A stretch of 64,000 nucleotides of DNA, taken from NCBI RefSeq assembly GCF_007992715.1, contig NZ_BKAU01000001.1, positions 1,426,001 through 1,490,000 of the forward strand, written 5' to 3'. Position 1 is the first letter of the stretch; the number at the start of each line of letters is the position of its first letter. The position numbers were made by a program, and so were the translations under genes. Below, in pieces: positions 25,935 through 34,975 of the stretch. This stretch comes from Chitinophaga cymbidii. Lineage in GTDB: Bacteria; Bacteroidota; Bacteroidia; Chitinophagales; Chitinophagaceae. The notes beneath the pieces were generated by a model. That model did not search any database. It was given only the letters and a program-made list of their open reading frames with translations, and was not told where the DNA came from.

Positions 25935-26600
25935 TCACTTCTTCTCGAACATCAGCGCCTTCACTTTCTCCTTGTCTTCCCGCTCTTTTTCCAGATCAAA
26001 GAAGGTACCGAACACGTGGTCCCAGAAAGCGGTGCTCACGCCAAATCCCTTGTCATCATTCTTATAATGATGCAGGTGATGATTGCGCCACAGCGGTTTC
26101 AGGAACTTGAACGGCGGGTTCCAGGCGTGGATGGCATAGTGCATGCTTCCATACAGCAGGTAGCCGAGTATAAAACCCGGGAAGAACATGAACGCCGCCT
26201 TGCCTATTAACAGGTATTGTATGGAGAACAATATCGACGAGATGATGATGCTCGGCACCGGCGGCATGAACAAGCGCTGTTTGTCACGCGGATATTCATG
26301 ATGGTTGCCGTGCAGTACGTAAACGAACCGCCTCATCCGGGGATTTTCCGTTGCGAAATGGAAAAGGAAACGGTGCATGACGTATTCAAACAACGTCCAT
26401 ACAGCCAAACCGCTGACAAATACCGCGGCGATCCGTCCAATACCGAACCCTAACGACGCATTGCTGTAGTAAAGCATATAGCCGATAATAGGCAGATACA
26501 TACCCCAGATGATCAGGGGATGTGTTTTAGTGAGTACTTCCAGATATTGACTCTCGAATAATCTTGCCTGTCCTTTGTTCTTAATTTTGTCAAACTTCAT
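25935..26600 (-). CDS. sterol desaturase/fatty acid hydroxylase family protein
   Basis: 221 residues with four membrane segments and the di-iron histidine boxes HRFLFH, HGNHH, HYAIH and HHLHH. The layout resembles fatty acid 2-hydroxylases. In Bacteroidota such enzymes may hydroxylate the acyl chains of sphingolipids or ornithine lipids. Substrate is inferred from the family, not shown. Confidence 0.88.
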   Translation of the reverse strand: MKFDKIKNKGQARLFESQYLEVLTKTHPLIIWGMYLPIIGYMLYYSNASLGFGIGRIAAVFVSGLAVWTLFEYVMHRFLFHFATENPRMRRFVYVLHGNHHEYPRDKQRLFMPPVPSIIISSILFSIQYLLIGKAAFMFFPGFILGYLLYGSMHYAIHAWNPPFKFLKPLWRNHHLHHYKNDDKGFGVSTAFWDHVFGTFFDLEKEREDKEKVKALMFEKK

Positions 26601-26698
26601 GACTCCTAAATTTTAAAAATCAAATTAATTTGCCTTTTCGGTAACAGGAGTAGGGAAACAATCTTTTCAAGTTACAGCCGGGGGACTTCCGCTACATC

Positions 26699-28648
26699 TC
26701 AAAGGTCTTCCGACAGCAACCGGGGTATGGTAACCAATTCATATTGATTACGCTGCAAATATCGTATCAATTTATCCAATTGAAAATAAAATTTATCTAT
26801 ACGCCGTGGGTCTGTACCAATATGCAGCAGCAGGATAAACCCGTTAAGCCCCGCTGGCCGCTGATTTTCAAAGTGTAAGATAGATTGGAGGATGGTCTCG
26901 CTGTCCCGGTAACTTTTCCCCATTTCAGGGTAAGTGTAGTCCGCCGTGCTGCGCGTTCCGGGGCTGAAATTCACCAGTTGCAGGCCCAGACCGGAAGTCC
27001 ACTGCACAATGGAATCATTGTACCATTCATACGGCGGCAGGAAATAGTGCGGCGCCGGAAGGCCGTGCTTTTCCATGGCCCGGTAGTTCAGCGCCAGATC
27101 GTCCTCAAACTGCCGGCGGGTCACCAGCAGGCTGTCCCGCTTCGCCCAGTCGCAATACAGCAAATGCCGCCCGGAATGCGGCCCCAGGTAGTGCCCGTCT
27201 TTCTTCAGCCGCCGGATCAGGGGGGCGAAAGCTTCCGTTTCATAAAAGGTGCCTGTCAGAAAGAACGAGGCCGGCGCCTTGCGTTTCTTCAGCACGTCCG
27301 CAATATGCCGCCCGCCATCCGCGAATTCATGCCCGGTAAATACGATGGCTATACGCTTTTTGGTGGTATCGCCCCGTGTGATGGCGGCGGGTGGCTGCCC
27401 CAGTCCGGCCGTAGCCTCTTCAAAAAGTGAAAGGTCCGGTTCGTGCGGGCGGTTGCGTTGCAGCTCGTGCTGATAGATGATGTCCCCTACTTCTTTAAAA
27501 AAAGGATACCCGATTTCCTCGTATTCGTATTTGTTATCGTTCAGCACGCCGTCCCGGTTCACATAGATATTCCCGCTGATCATGAACTCCACTTTGTTTT
27601 TGAAGTCCGCGAAATAAGCCACATCCGTCAGGAAGCCGTAAGACCAGCCGGTCTTATTGAACACCCGGATGTAAGGTGGTATTTTGCCTTTGCCGGCCTT
27701 GAACCGGAAAAACTTCGTGTAGCTGTCAAAAAATTCCGTGGTGTCGTAAGCGGGATGGCGGGATTCAAAAGGCAGGGCCGCCATGTACCGGTATAAAAAA
27801 CGGTAATCGTCCGCCGCCAGGTTGAACCGTTTTGACGCCGGCACCGAAGCGGGGAACAACACGGATTGCAGCTGCTGCTGAAGGTCTTCCAGCGGGGCAT
27901 TGTTGTGCCGCGTGAAATCCATCGGCGTGTTTACAAGCTGCTCGTTTCGGTCGTAGTGCGCTTTCCCGATGAATACCGGTTTGCTGAAATCATACGTCAG
28001 GGTGCTGACGGCGGCGGGCTGATCGTATATGAGCTTCCCGTCCCGCTCAAAGCGCACGGGGTTCGTATGCCGGTTCTCTTCTTCATTCATCGATACAAAA
28101 CGGCGTACGATACGCATCCGCGGATATCCTTTCGCCCACAGCTTTTCATGGATCGTTTGCTGCCCGATGAATTCATACAAGCGGTTGTACGCATCGTTGT
28201 CGCTGACGAGGAACACTTTTTTGATGTATTGCGCAATGGACGGCAGGCCGTTTTCCGTCGAAGTGTCCCGGTATACGCGCGACTGCCCGCTGAAAGCGCT
28301 GTCCGTGAACATCGGCGTGTATTTGTCAAGCCCCTGCATGTTCAGCTCGTTCAGTTTTTCCAGCGCGAGAAAGGCCAGTGGCATTTTTACGGTGGATGCG
28401 GGATTGAAATACTGATTTGCGTCCAGATGATAATAGTAATGCCTGAATACCGGCCTGTTCTTCGCATCGCGGTTAATTTGGGTGTAGATGAGCTGGCAGT
28501 GAAAGGAATCGGGATGCTGCAGTACATGCCGCAGCGCGGGCGAAGCATGTTTGAGCAGCAGCTCCTCCAGGAACCGGTCCGTTTTCGGCTGGGCCATGGC
28601 AGTGAGGGCGCAAAGCAGCAGGATGATGGTTGACGATAAGCGAGGCAT
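26699..28648 (-). CDS. fusion of a serine beta-lactamase-like hydrolase and a polysaccharide deacetylase domain
   Basis: 649 residues with a signal peptide (1-19). The first part (about 25-400) has the penicillin-recognising motifs SxxK (Ser85-Thr-Val-Lys88), SDN (149-151) and KTG (332-334). The second (about 430-645) is a NodB-type deacetylase fold with HSGRH (His490 and His494) and a C-terminal LLLHIGTD. The NodB Asp-Asp motif is replaced by FTGHE, so metal binding may differ. Both domains could act on peptidoglycan in the periplasm. The gene is monocistronic and its start is divergent from the FAH gene. Confidence 0.85.
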   Translation of the reverse strand: MPRLSSTIILLLCALTAMAQPKTDRFLEELLLKHASPALRHVLQHPDSFHCQLIYTQINRDAKNRPVFRHYYYHLDANQYFNPASTVKMPLAFLALEKLNELNMQGLDKYTPMFTDSAFSGQSRVYRDTSTENGLPSIAQYIKKVFLVSDNDAYNRLYEFIGQQTIHEKLWAKGYPRMRIVRRFVSMNEEENRHTNPVRFERDGKLIYDQPAAVSTLTYDFSKPVFIGKAHYDRNEQLVNTPMDFTRHNNAPLEDLQQQLQSVLFPASVPASKRFNLAADDYRFLYRYMAALPFESRHPAYDTTEFFDSYTKFFRFKAGKGKIPPYIRVFNKTGWSYGFLTDVAYFADFKNKVEFMISGNIYVNRDGVLNDNKYEYEEIGYPFFKEVGDIIYQHELQRNRPHEPDLSLFEEATAGLGQPPAAITRGDTTKKRIAIVFTGHEFADGGRHIADVLKKRKAPASFFLTGTFYETEAFAPLIRRLKKDGHYLGPHSGRHLLYCDWAKRDSLLVTRRQFEDDLALNYRAMEKHGLPAPHYFLPPYEWYNDSIVQWTSGLGLQLVNFSPGTRSTADYTYPEMGKSYRDSETILQSILHFENQRPAGLNGFILLLHIGTDPRRIDKFYFQLDKLIRYLQRNQYELVTIPRLLSEDL

Positions 28649-28685
28649 ACCTTAAAGCTATAAAAATTTCGTTCTCCAAAAGGGC

Positions 28686-28693
28686 TATATTTG
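28686..28693 (+). promoter_or_regulatory. candidate -7 element of the FAH/flavin reductase pair
   Basis: TATATTTG matches TAnnTTTG exactly. It would give a leader of about 205 nt before the FAH gene. Within that leader a 15-codon open frame (28742-28789) begins with ATG and ends TGA. Its relevance is unknown. Confidence 0.4.
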
Positions 28694-28903
28694 AAGCCGT
28701 AAAAACACCAAAACGCAACGGACAGGCCTGGGAGAAGACAGATGGAGCGTGGCTGCCGCATTATCCACCTGACATGCTTCCGGGCCTGACACAGACCATT
28801 AAAAAATCAAACCAGACCAATGAAACCGAGCATGGTACATTTATCGCACAAGGCTATGTTAATGCGAGGTTCCATCTGGCCAGTAAAAAATCAATTTTAA
28901 CAG

Positions 28904-29923
28904 ATGAAACTTGTTACGTATTTAAGAGAGGAAGTAGATCAGCTGGCGATGCTGGTGAACGGGCAACTGTACAACCTGCAGGAGCTGCACCCGGACCTGC
29001 CCACCACCATGCACATGTTCCTGCAGATGTGGGAAGAAGTGATCGACCTCGCCAAAAGCATCGATGCGCAGCTCAAGGCCGGCAAAATGCCAAGGGCCAA
29101 CACCTGGGGCGTGCCGTATGACAACGCTACCCTGCTGGCGCCGGTGCCTTTCCCCACTTCCTGCCGTGATGGCTATGCTTTCCGCCAGCATGTGGCGGCG
29201 GCGCGCCGTAACCGCAAAGTGGACATGATCCCCGAATTCGATCAATACCCGATCTTCTATTTCACCAATCATAACGCCATCCAGGGCCCCGGCGACATTT
29301 ACTGCATGCCGGACCACTTCAGGAACCTGGACTTCGAGCTGGAAGCCGCCATCGTGATCTGCAAGCGCGGCCGCAATATCACTGCGGAAGAAGCGGATGA
29401 ATACATCGGCGGATATATGATCATGAACGATATGAGCGCGCGCCTGCTGCAAATGGAAGAGATGAAGCTGAACCTCGGCCCCGCCAAGGGGAAGGACTTC
29501 TCCACCGTTATCGGCCCGATGCTCGTAACAGCGGATGAGCTGGAACCTTACCGCATCCCCGCGAAAGAAGGGCATACCGGCAACGCCTTCAATCTCTCCA
29601 TGCGCTGCTGGGTAAACGGCCAGCAGGTGAGCGAAGGCAATATGGGCGATATGGACTGGACCTTTGCGGAGATCGTGGAGCGCTGCGCTTATGGCGCGGA
29701 CATCCTGCCCGGCGATGTGATCGGCAGCGGAACAGTGGGCACCGGTTGCTTTCTTGAACTGAACGGCACCGGCAAGCTCAATGACCCTAACTACACGCCG
29801 CAATGGCTGCAACCCGGCGATGTGGTGGAAATGGAGATCGAAGGGCTTGGCAGGCTGAAGAATACCATCGTTGCGGAAGACTCGGAATTTTCCATACTGG
29901 CCCGGAAAAAGAACGTACAATGA
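28904..29923 (+). CDS. fumarylacetoacetate hydrolase family protein
   Basis: 339 residues with the FAH core. DFELEAAIVICKRG carries the metal-binding Glu residues, and GSGTVGTG and LNLGPAKGKDFSTVIGP are also present. The family hydrolyses or decarboxylates 3-oxo and 2-oxo diacids in aromatic and sugar-acid breakdown. The stop overlaps the start of the flavin reductase gene (ATGA), so the two act together. The exact substrate is unknown. It could be fumarylacetoacetate, given aromatic amino-acid genes elsewhere in the window. Confidence 0.88.
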   Translation: MKLVTYLREEVDQLAMLVNGQLYNLQELHPDLPTTMHMFLQMWEEVIDLAKSIDAQLKAGKMPRANTWGVPYDNATLLAPVPFPTSCRDGYAFRQHVAAARRNRKVDMIPEFDQYPIFYFTNHNAIQGPGDIYCMPDHFRNLDFELEAAIVICKRGRNITAEEADEYIGGYMIMNDMSARLLQMEEMKLNLGPAKGKDFSTVIGPMLVTADELEPYRIPAKEGHTGNAFNLSMRCWVNGQQVSEGNMGDMDWTFAEIVERCAYGADILPGDVIGSGTVGTGCFLELNGTGKLNDPNYTPQWLQPGDVVEMEIEGLGRLKNTIVAEDSEFSILARKKNVQ

Positions 29924-30801
29924 AAATAATTCCCGGAGAGATCAAGACCAACCAGCTGCACGCCTACCTGCTGGGCGCCGTAGCGCCCCGCCCCATCTGC
30001 TTTGCCAGCACGGTAGACGCGGAGGGCCAGCCTAACCTGTCGCCTTTCAGCTTCTTCAATATTTTCGGTTCCAATCCGCCCACGCTCATTTTTTCCCCTT
30101 CCCGCAGAGTGCGAGATAATACGGTAAAGCATACACTGGAAAATATTCTGGCTACCCGCGAAGTGGTGATCAATGTAGTCACGCATGCGATGGTACAACA
30201 GGCGTCTTTGTCCAGCTGCGAATACCCGAAAGGCATCAGTGAATTTGAAAAGGCCGGCTTTACGCCGCTGGCGTCTGACCGCGTGAAACCCTTCCGGGTA
30301 AAGGAAAGCCCGGTGCAGATGGAATGCGTGGTGCGGCAGGTGGTGGAAACCGGCACAGAAGGCGGCGCGGGCAACCTCGTGATCTGCGAGCCGGTGTTGC
30401 TGCACATAGATGAAGACATACTGGACGCAAATGGCCGGATCGATCCGCAGAAGATCGACCTCGTAGCGCGCATGGGTGGCGATTATTATTGCCGTGCGTC
30501 GGGGAATGCGGTGTTTGAAGTGGCGAAGCCCAACCTGCAACTGGGCATCGGCGTGGATGCATTGCCCTGGGGCATCCGCAACAGCAGCATCCTTACCGGC
30601 AACAATCTCGGGCAACTCGGCAATGTGCATGAGCTGCCGGTGATAGACGCCGCTTTCCATGACGAGCATCTAAAGAACATCATTCAATATTACAGCGTGA
30701 ACCCCGATGAAATGGAAAAGGAGCTGCATACCTACGCGAAGCAGCTGCTTGCGGAAAACAAGGTGCCGGAAGCCTGGCAGGTGCTGCTGGCGGGGAGTTG
30801 A
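29920..30801 (+). CDS. flavin reductase family protein
   Basis: 293 residues from ATG 29920, which overlaps the FAH stop by 4 nt. The FMN-binding split-barrel pattern is clear (PRPICFASTVDAEGQPNLSP and FSPSRRVRDNTVKHTLEN). Such proteins bind FMN and supply reduced flavin, or act as oxygenase-like enzymes on their own. The tight coupling to the FAH gene suggests a shared catabolic step. I see no oxygenase component nearby. Confidence 0.9.
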   Translation: MKIIPGEIKTNQLHAYLLGAVAPRPICFASTVDAEGQPNLSPFSFFNIFGSNPPTLIFSPSRRVRDNTVKHTLENILATREVVINVVTHAMVQQASLSSCEYPKGISEFEKAGFTPLASDRVKPFRVKESPVQMECVVRQVVETGTEGGAGNLVICEPVLLHIDEDILDANGRIDPQKIDLVARMGGDYYCRASGNAVFEVAKPNLQLGIGVDALPWGIRNSSILTGNNLGQLGNVHELPVIDAAFHDEHLKNIIQYYSVNPDEMEKELHTYAKQLLAENKVPEAWQVLLAGS

Positions 30802-30808
30802 CGGAAGC

Positions 30809-31558
30809 TTAGCTATTGCCCCCGAAAACTTTCTTTAGCAACTCGGAGGTCCTGGCCGCGGGGTTTTCACGGATAGACAGCTCTTCTTTCGCGATCTGGT
30901 CGAACAGCGCTTTCACCGCTTTTTCCGTTACATATCCTTTCAGGTCAGGATTGAGCTTGTTGAAAGTGGTAGGCAGGCTGTTGTATTTTGTGACGATATC
31001 ACCGTAGTATTTCGTGGCGCTGGTCGTGTTCAGCGCACTGTCGATCACCGGTGAAAATGCCGCCGTCAGCTGCGCGGTCGTCTTGTTCTGGAAGAAATCC
31101 GTTGCGGAACGTTTGTTGCCGCTGGTGAGCAGTGCAAGCGCATCGTTGATGGTCATTTGTTTGATGGCATTTACAAAGATCGGTTTGGCAAAACCCACGG
31201 CCTCTTCCGCCGCGCGGTTGATCTGCAGGATGGCTTTATCCACCTGGCTGCCGAGGCCGATGCTGCGCAGGGCTCTCTCGGCCTTCAGCGCGTCCGGCGG
31301 TAATAACACCTTGTAGAGTTCATTCCCGAAAAAGCCATTCTCTTTGTTGAGCAATGAAATGCCGGCGCTGACGCCTTTTTCCAGCGCTTCTTTGATACCC
31401 ATTCCCGCTTCATTCTCGGAAACATTCGCGGTGGAACCGCCTGTAGAGGCGGATTTCAGAATACCGGAAGCTTTTTTCAGTATCTGCGCTTCGGTAACAG
31501 TGTGCAGGCATAATACACCCGCCATCAGTAAAACAGTTCTTTTTAGCATAGTTCTCAT
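30809..31558 (-). CDS. DUF4197 domain-containing protein
   Basis: 249 residues from the ATG at 31558 (31549 also possible), with a signal peptide ending AEA. The mature protein is helical with the family pattern GIKEALEKGVSAGISLLNKE and LLTSGNKRSATDFFQNKT. DUF4197 proteins are periplasmic and of unknown function. The gene starts 10 nt after the universal stress protein gene on the same strand, so co-transcription is likely. Confidence 0.88.
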   Translation of the reverse strand: MRTMLKRTVLLMAGVLCLHTVTEAQILKKASGILKSASTGGSTANVSENEAGMGIKEALEKGVSAGISLLNKENGFFGNELYKVLLPPDALKAERALRSIGLGSQVDKAILQINRAAEEAVGFAKPIFVNAIKQMTINDALALLTSGNKRSATDFFQNKTTAQLTAAFSPVIDSALNTTSATKYYGDIVTKYNSLPTTFNKLNPDLKGYVTEKAVKALFDQIAKEELSIRENPAARTSELLKKVFGGNS

Positions 31559-31568
31559 CACAGGGATT

Positions 31569-32396
31569 TTATTCATGAATAGATAGTAACGGGATGTGTG
31601 TATTGAAAGCGATCCTCGAAGTGGTGCTGCGTTTGAAAATGCTGTCGAACAGCCCGTGTTTTTTCGGGATGATGAGCAGCAGGTCGGCAGCCTCCTTTTC
31701 GGCAAACGCTGTAATGCCTTCCACCGTATTCGGATGGTCTACAAAATGATATTGCGGATTGTAGTTGTGCAGCATGTTGTCCAGCTCCTGGTTTTCTTCC
31801 GGGTGGATGTGCTCGCGGCCTTCCTTCTGGATGTTCAGTACATGCAGCTCCGGTTTGAAGATATCGAGCACCATATGCAGCACGTCTTTGCGGGTGGTCT
31901 TGGCCACTTTGCGGAGATCGCAGGCGAATACTACTTTCCGGATTGGCCGGAAGCTTGCCTGGGTGGGCACTACGATCACCGGGAAATTGGAGTTCTTCAC
32001 CACGTCCACCGTATTGGAGCCTACCAGTATCTCTTCCAGCTGGCTGCCGCCGGTGATGCCCATAATGATCAGGTCCGCCTGTTCGTCTTTGCAGACCTGG
32101 TCGATATTGGCGGCCAGCAGATGGTTGTCCGCCCGGAAATCCAGCGTTACGCTTGCCGGAAGGGCCGGGGAAAGAAGCGATTTCATTTTCTCCAGACCTT
32201 CAATGCTGGCGGCCTTCAGGTCGTCCATATTCACCATGGGCACGGCGGTAGGGAGGTCTGGTATAGGCACGATCAGCTCATACGCATGGTAAAGTATGAT
32301 GCGGGAAGCGCCCGTCTGCTCCGCGAGGCCAATGGCATAGCGGGCAGCGTTATAGGCTGTTTCCGAGAAATCTGTTGGGACAATGATGGTTTTCAT
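31569..32396 (-). CDS. tandem-domain universal stress protein
   Basis: 275 residues with two UspA folds (about 1-145 and 150-275). The first has the ATP-binding pattern GITGGSQLEEILVGSNTVDV. The second is more divergent (IPKKHGLFDSIFKRSTTSRI). UspA proteins bind nucleotides and respond to stress. It is the first gene of the unit with the DUF4197 gene. Confidence 0.9.
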   Translation of the reverse strand: MKTIIVPTDFSETAYNAARYAIGLAEQTGASRIILYHAYELIVPIPDLPTAVPMVNMDDLKAASIEGLEKMKSLLSPALPASVTLDFRADNHLLAANIDQVCKDEQADLIIMGITGGSQLEEILVGSNTVDVVKNSNFPVIVVPTQASFRPIRKVVFACDLRKVAKTTRKDVLHMVLDIFKPELHVLNIQKEGREHIHPEENQELDNMLHNYNPQYHFVDHPNTVEGITAFAEKEAADLLLIIPKKHGLFDSIFKRSTTSRIAFNTHIPLLSIHE

Positions 32397-32566
32397 GCCG
32401 GGTGGTTTTAACTACAATTTAAGCAATAACCGAACCAATTACAGTGACTAAAGGAACAAAAAAAGTTGATATCCGTCATCTGCCGCAAGGCAATTTGGAT
32501 ATTTTTTAACAGGATGGTCATGCTGAAATAGCATGTTTCCATGCAGGGAAAACCACTGAAATCAAC

Positions 32567-32574
32567 TATTTTTG
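32567..32574 (+). promoter_or_regulatory. candidate -7 element of lysS
   Basis: TATTTTTG fits TAnnTTTG and would give a leader of about 50 nt. No -33 match. The spacer 32397-32566 shows only an imperfect hairpin around GCATG. Confidence 0.4.
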
Positions 32575-32632
32575 CACTCCGTTGCACGGCCCTGGCGCCG
32601 CATGACGGTCAAAACCAGTATTACAAACAAAA

Positions 32633-34159
32633 ATGAGCGTAACTACCCAACAACAGCTATCTGAGCAGGAGATCATCCGCCGTGAGAAGCTCCAGGAGCT
32701 TACAAACCTGGGCATCGACCCGTACCCGGCGCCCGAATATCCCGTGAATGCATATTCCGTGGATGTCAAGGCCGGCTACTCCGAAGAAACCAAAGATCAA
32801 TACCAGGACCTCTGCCTCGCGGGCCGCATCATGAGCACCCGCGACATGGGCAAGGCGAACTTTGCGGTGCTCCAGGACAGCAAGGGACGCATCCAGCTAT
32901 ATATAAAACGGGACGAGATCTGTCCCGGTGAAGATAAAACCCTGTACGACCAGGTATGGAAAAAGCTGACGGACATCGGTGATTTCATCGGCGTGAAAGG
33001 TTATGCTTTTGTGACCAAAACCGGCGAAACTTCCATTCACGTCAAGGAACTGACCGTTCTCGCCAAATCGCTCCGTCCTTTACCCGTCGTGAAGGAAAAA
33101 GAAGGAGAGACCTTTGATGCGGTGACCGATCCGGAATTCAAATACCGTCAGCGGTATGCGGACCTCGTGATCAATCCGCAGCTCCGGGAAACCTTCATCA
33201 AGCGCACCCGCCTGATGCAAACGATCCGGGATTTTTATAACGGGCTGGGATACCTCGAGGTAGAAACGCCCATCCTGCAAGCGATCCCCGGCGGAGCGGC
33301 TGCCCGCCCTTTTATCACGCATCACAATGCGCTGGACATGCCGCTGTACCTCCGCATTGCCAACGAACTGTACCTGAAAAGGCTGATCGTAGGCGGCTTT
33401 GAAGGGGTGTACGAGTTTGCGAAAGACTTCCGGAATGAAGGGATGGACCGTACCCACAACCCCGAGTTCACCGTGATGGAAATGTACGCCGCGTACAAAG
33501 ACTATGAGTGGATGATGCGCACTACGGAAACATTGCTCGAAAAAGTGGCCGTAAATGTGAACGGCGACTCCAAAGTGCAGGTGGGCGATAAAGTGATCGA
33601 CTTCAAAGCACCGTACCGCCGCGTAAGCATGTACGACGCTATTAAGGAACATACCGGCATCGATATTACGGGCATGGACGAAGCGCAGCTGCGCGATGTC
33701 TGCAAGCAGCTGGACATCCACGTGGAAGCCAGTTCCGGTAAAGGCAAGCTCATCGACGAGATCTTCGGGGAAAAATGCGAGCATCACTATGTGCAGCCCA
33801 CATTCATCATCGATTATCCCGTGGAAATGAGCCCGCTGACCAAGAAGCACCGCAGCAAGGAAGGCGTGGTGGAACGCTTCGAGCTGATCTGCAACGGCAA
33901 GGAAATTGCCAACGCCTATTCCGAGCTGAACGATCCCATCGACCAGCGTCAGCGCTTTGAAGAGCAGGTGTTGCTGATGGAAAGGGGGGATGATGAAGCG
34001 ATGTATATCGATTATGATTTCCTGCGCGCGCTGGAGTACGGCATGCCGCCGACCTCGGGTATCGGCATCGGTATTGACAGGCTGACCATGCTGATGACCA
34101 ACCAGCCGTCTATCCAGGATGTGCTGTTCTTCCCGCAAATGCGGCCGGAGAATGCCTGA
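32633..34159 (+). CDS. lysS: lysyl-tRNA synthetase (class II)
   Basis: 508 residues. An OB-fold anticodon-binding domain (about 55-170) precedes the class II catalytic core with motif 2 [18 protein letters not shown] and motif 3 [15 protein letters not shown]. Charges Lys onto tRNA in the cytoplasm. It ends at an intrinsic terminator. Confidence 0.96.
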   Translation: MSVTTQQQLSEQEIIRREKLQELTNLGIDPYPAPEYPVNAYSVDVKAGYSEETKDQYQDLCLAGRIMSTRDMGKANFAVLQDSKGRIQLYIKRDEICPGEDKTLYDQVWKKLTDIGDFIGVKGYAFVTKTGETSIHVKELTVLAKSLRPLPVVKEKEGETFDAVTDPEFKYRQRYADLVINPQLRETFIKRTRLMQTIRDFYNGLGYLEVETPILQAIPGGAAARPFITHHNALDMPLYLRIANELYLKRLIVGGFEGVYEFAKDFRNEGMDRTHNPEFTVMEMYAAYKDYEWMMRTTETLLEKVAVNVNGDSKVQVGDKVIDFKAPYRRVSMYDAIKEHTGIDITGMDEAQLRDVCKQLDIHVEASSGKGKLIDEIFGEKCEHHYVQPTFIIDYPVEMSPLTKKHRSKEGVVERFELICNGKEIANAYSELNDPIDQRQRFEEQVLLMERGDDEAMYIDYDFLRALEYGMPPTSGIGIGIDRLTMLMTNQPSIQDVLFFPQMRPENA

Positions 34160-34187
34160 TGGAAAAAATATTTGAACTTTTTACAAG

Positions 34188-34219
34188 AGGATGTATCAAC
34201 GCGATACATCCTTTTTTTA
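34188..34219 (+). terminator. terminator of lysS
   Basis: AGGATGTATC (34188-34197) and GATACATCCT (34203-34212) form a 10-bp stem with a 5-nt loop and a following T-run. Confidence 0.9.
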
Positions 34220-34365
34220 TCCCTGAGCAGCCTTCGTTTGTGTTCCTGTCAACACAACGGCCACACGGCCGGCCGGCCCGGCCACTAGAACGTCGCCATC
34301 AGGGAAAACAGCCCCCTCATTGAACCCCAACCCCGCTTTTGGGGTTATTACCTAAACTTCTACCC

Positions 34366-34743
34366 ATGAAAATTCTCATTCCCACTAAATTCGCCATCGT
34401 GCTGTACGCACTCGTATTCCTGTACTTCGGTTTCAATCACCTCGCGCACGGGCAGGAAATGGCGCCGCGTGTGCCCGTTCCCGGTGGCGCTTTCTGGATA
34501 TATTTCACCGGCGTGGCCATGATAGCGGCCGGCGTGGCGATCATTTTCGGGAAACCGGCACGCATTGCAGGATACTTGCTGGCCTTGCTGCTGCTGACAT
34601 ACATCATTTCCATCCATTTACCGGGACTTATCCAGGGAAAACTGGAAGCTCCCGGGAACCTGCTGAAAGACTTCGGCCTCATGGCCGGCGCCATTATCAT
34701 CGCCAACATTGCACCAGAAAAGAAAAACAGGGCGGTAAACTGA
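34366..34743 (+). CDS. DoxX-like four-helix membrane protein
   Basis: 125 residues from ATG 34366 with four hydrophobic helices, the pattern FLYFGFNHL and a central GVAMIAAGVAIIFGKPARIAG typical of DoxX-family proteins. The family is linked to quinone or redox functions in the membrane, without a defined reaction. The coding end overlaps a hairpin that is part of diverged small-RNA copy E. Confidence 0.8.
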   Translation: MKILIPTKFAIVLYALVFLYFGFNHLAHGQEMAPRVPVPGGAFWIYFTGVAMIAAGVAIIFGKPARIAGYLLALLLLTYIISIHLPGLIQGKLEAPGNLLKDFGLMAGAIIIANIAPEKKNRAVN

Positions 34744-34783
34744 ATTACTGCCCTGCTTTTTTTGACCATATCCTATAAAAAAC
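34723..34783 (-). ncRNA. diverged small RNA family relative, copy E
   Basis: The minus strand has the box GTTTTTTATAGGATATGGTC (34783-34764) and a downstream GGGC...GCCC hairpin (about 34729-34754) with T-tracts. The hairpin lacks the invariant AUUCUU loop. On the plus strand it also ends the DoxX gene with a run of T. The promoter and upstream element seen in A-C are missing. It may be a degenerate copy or only a terminator with a chance box. Confidence 0.35.
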
Positions 34784-34975
34784 TATTTGAATATACTGTG
34801 GTTTGTATATAATATATAACGCCACTTACTGCTTTACGTGCCTGGCTTCATAACCGGTTGTTTTATGACGATGGCCGGTTACCATTGATATATTTCCTTT
34901 CCATATATTCGCTTTTCATCTTTATTTTCGTCGGATAGCGGCGAAAAGCACCGCAATTTCAACCTGTTTAAAATT

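Noticed and set aside
28630-29121. A 163-codon plus-strand frame upstream of and across the FAH gene start
   Set aside because: Overlaps the FAH gene in another frame and contains no family pattern.
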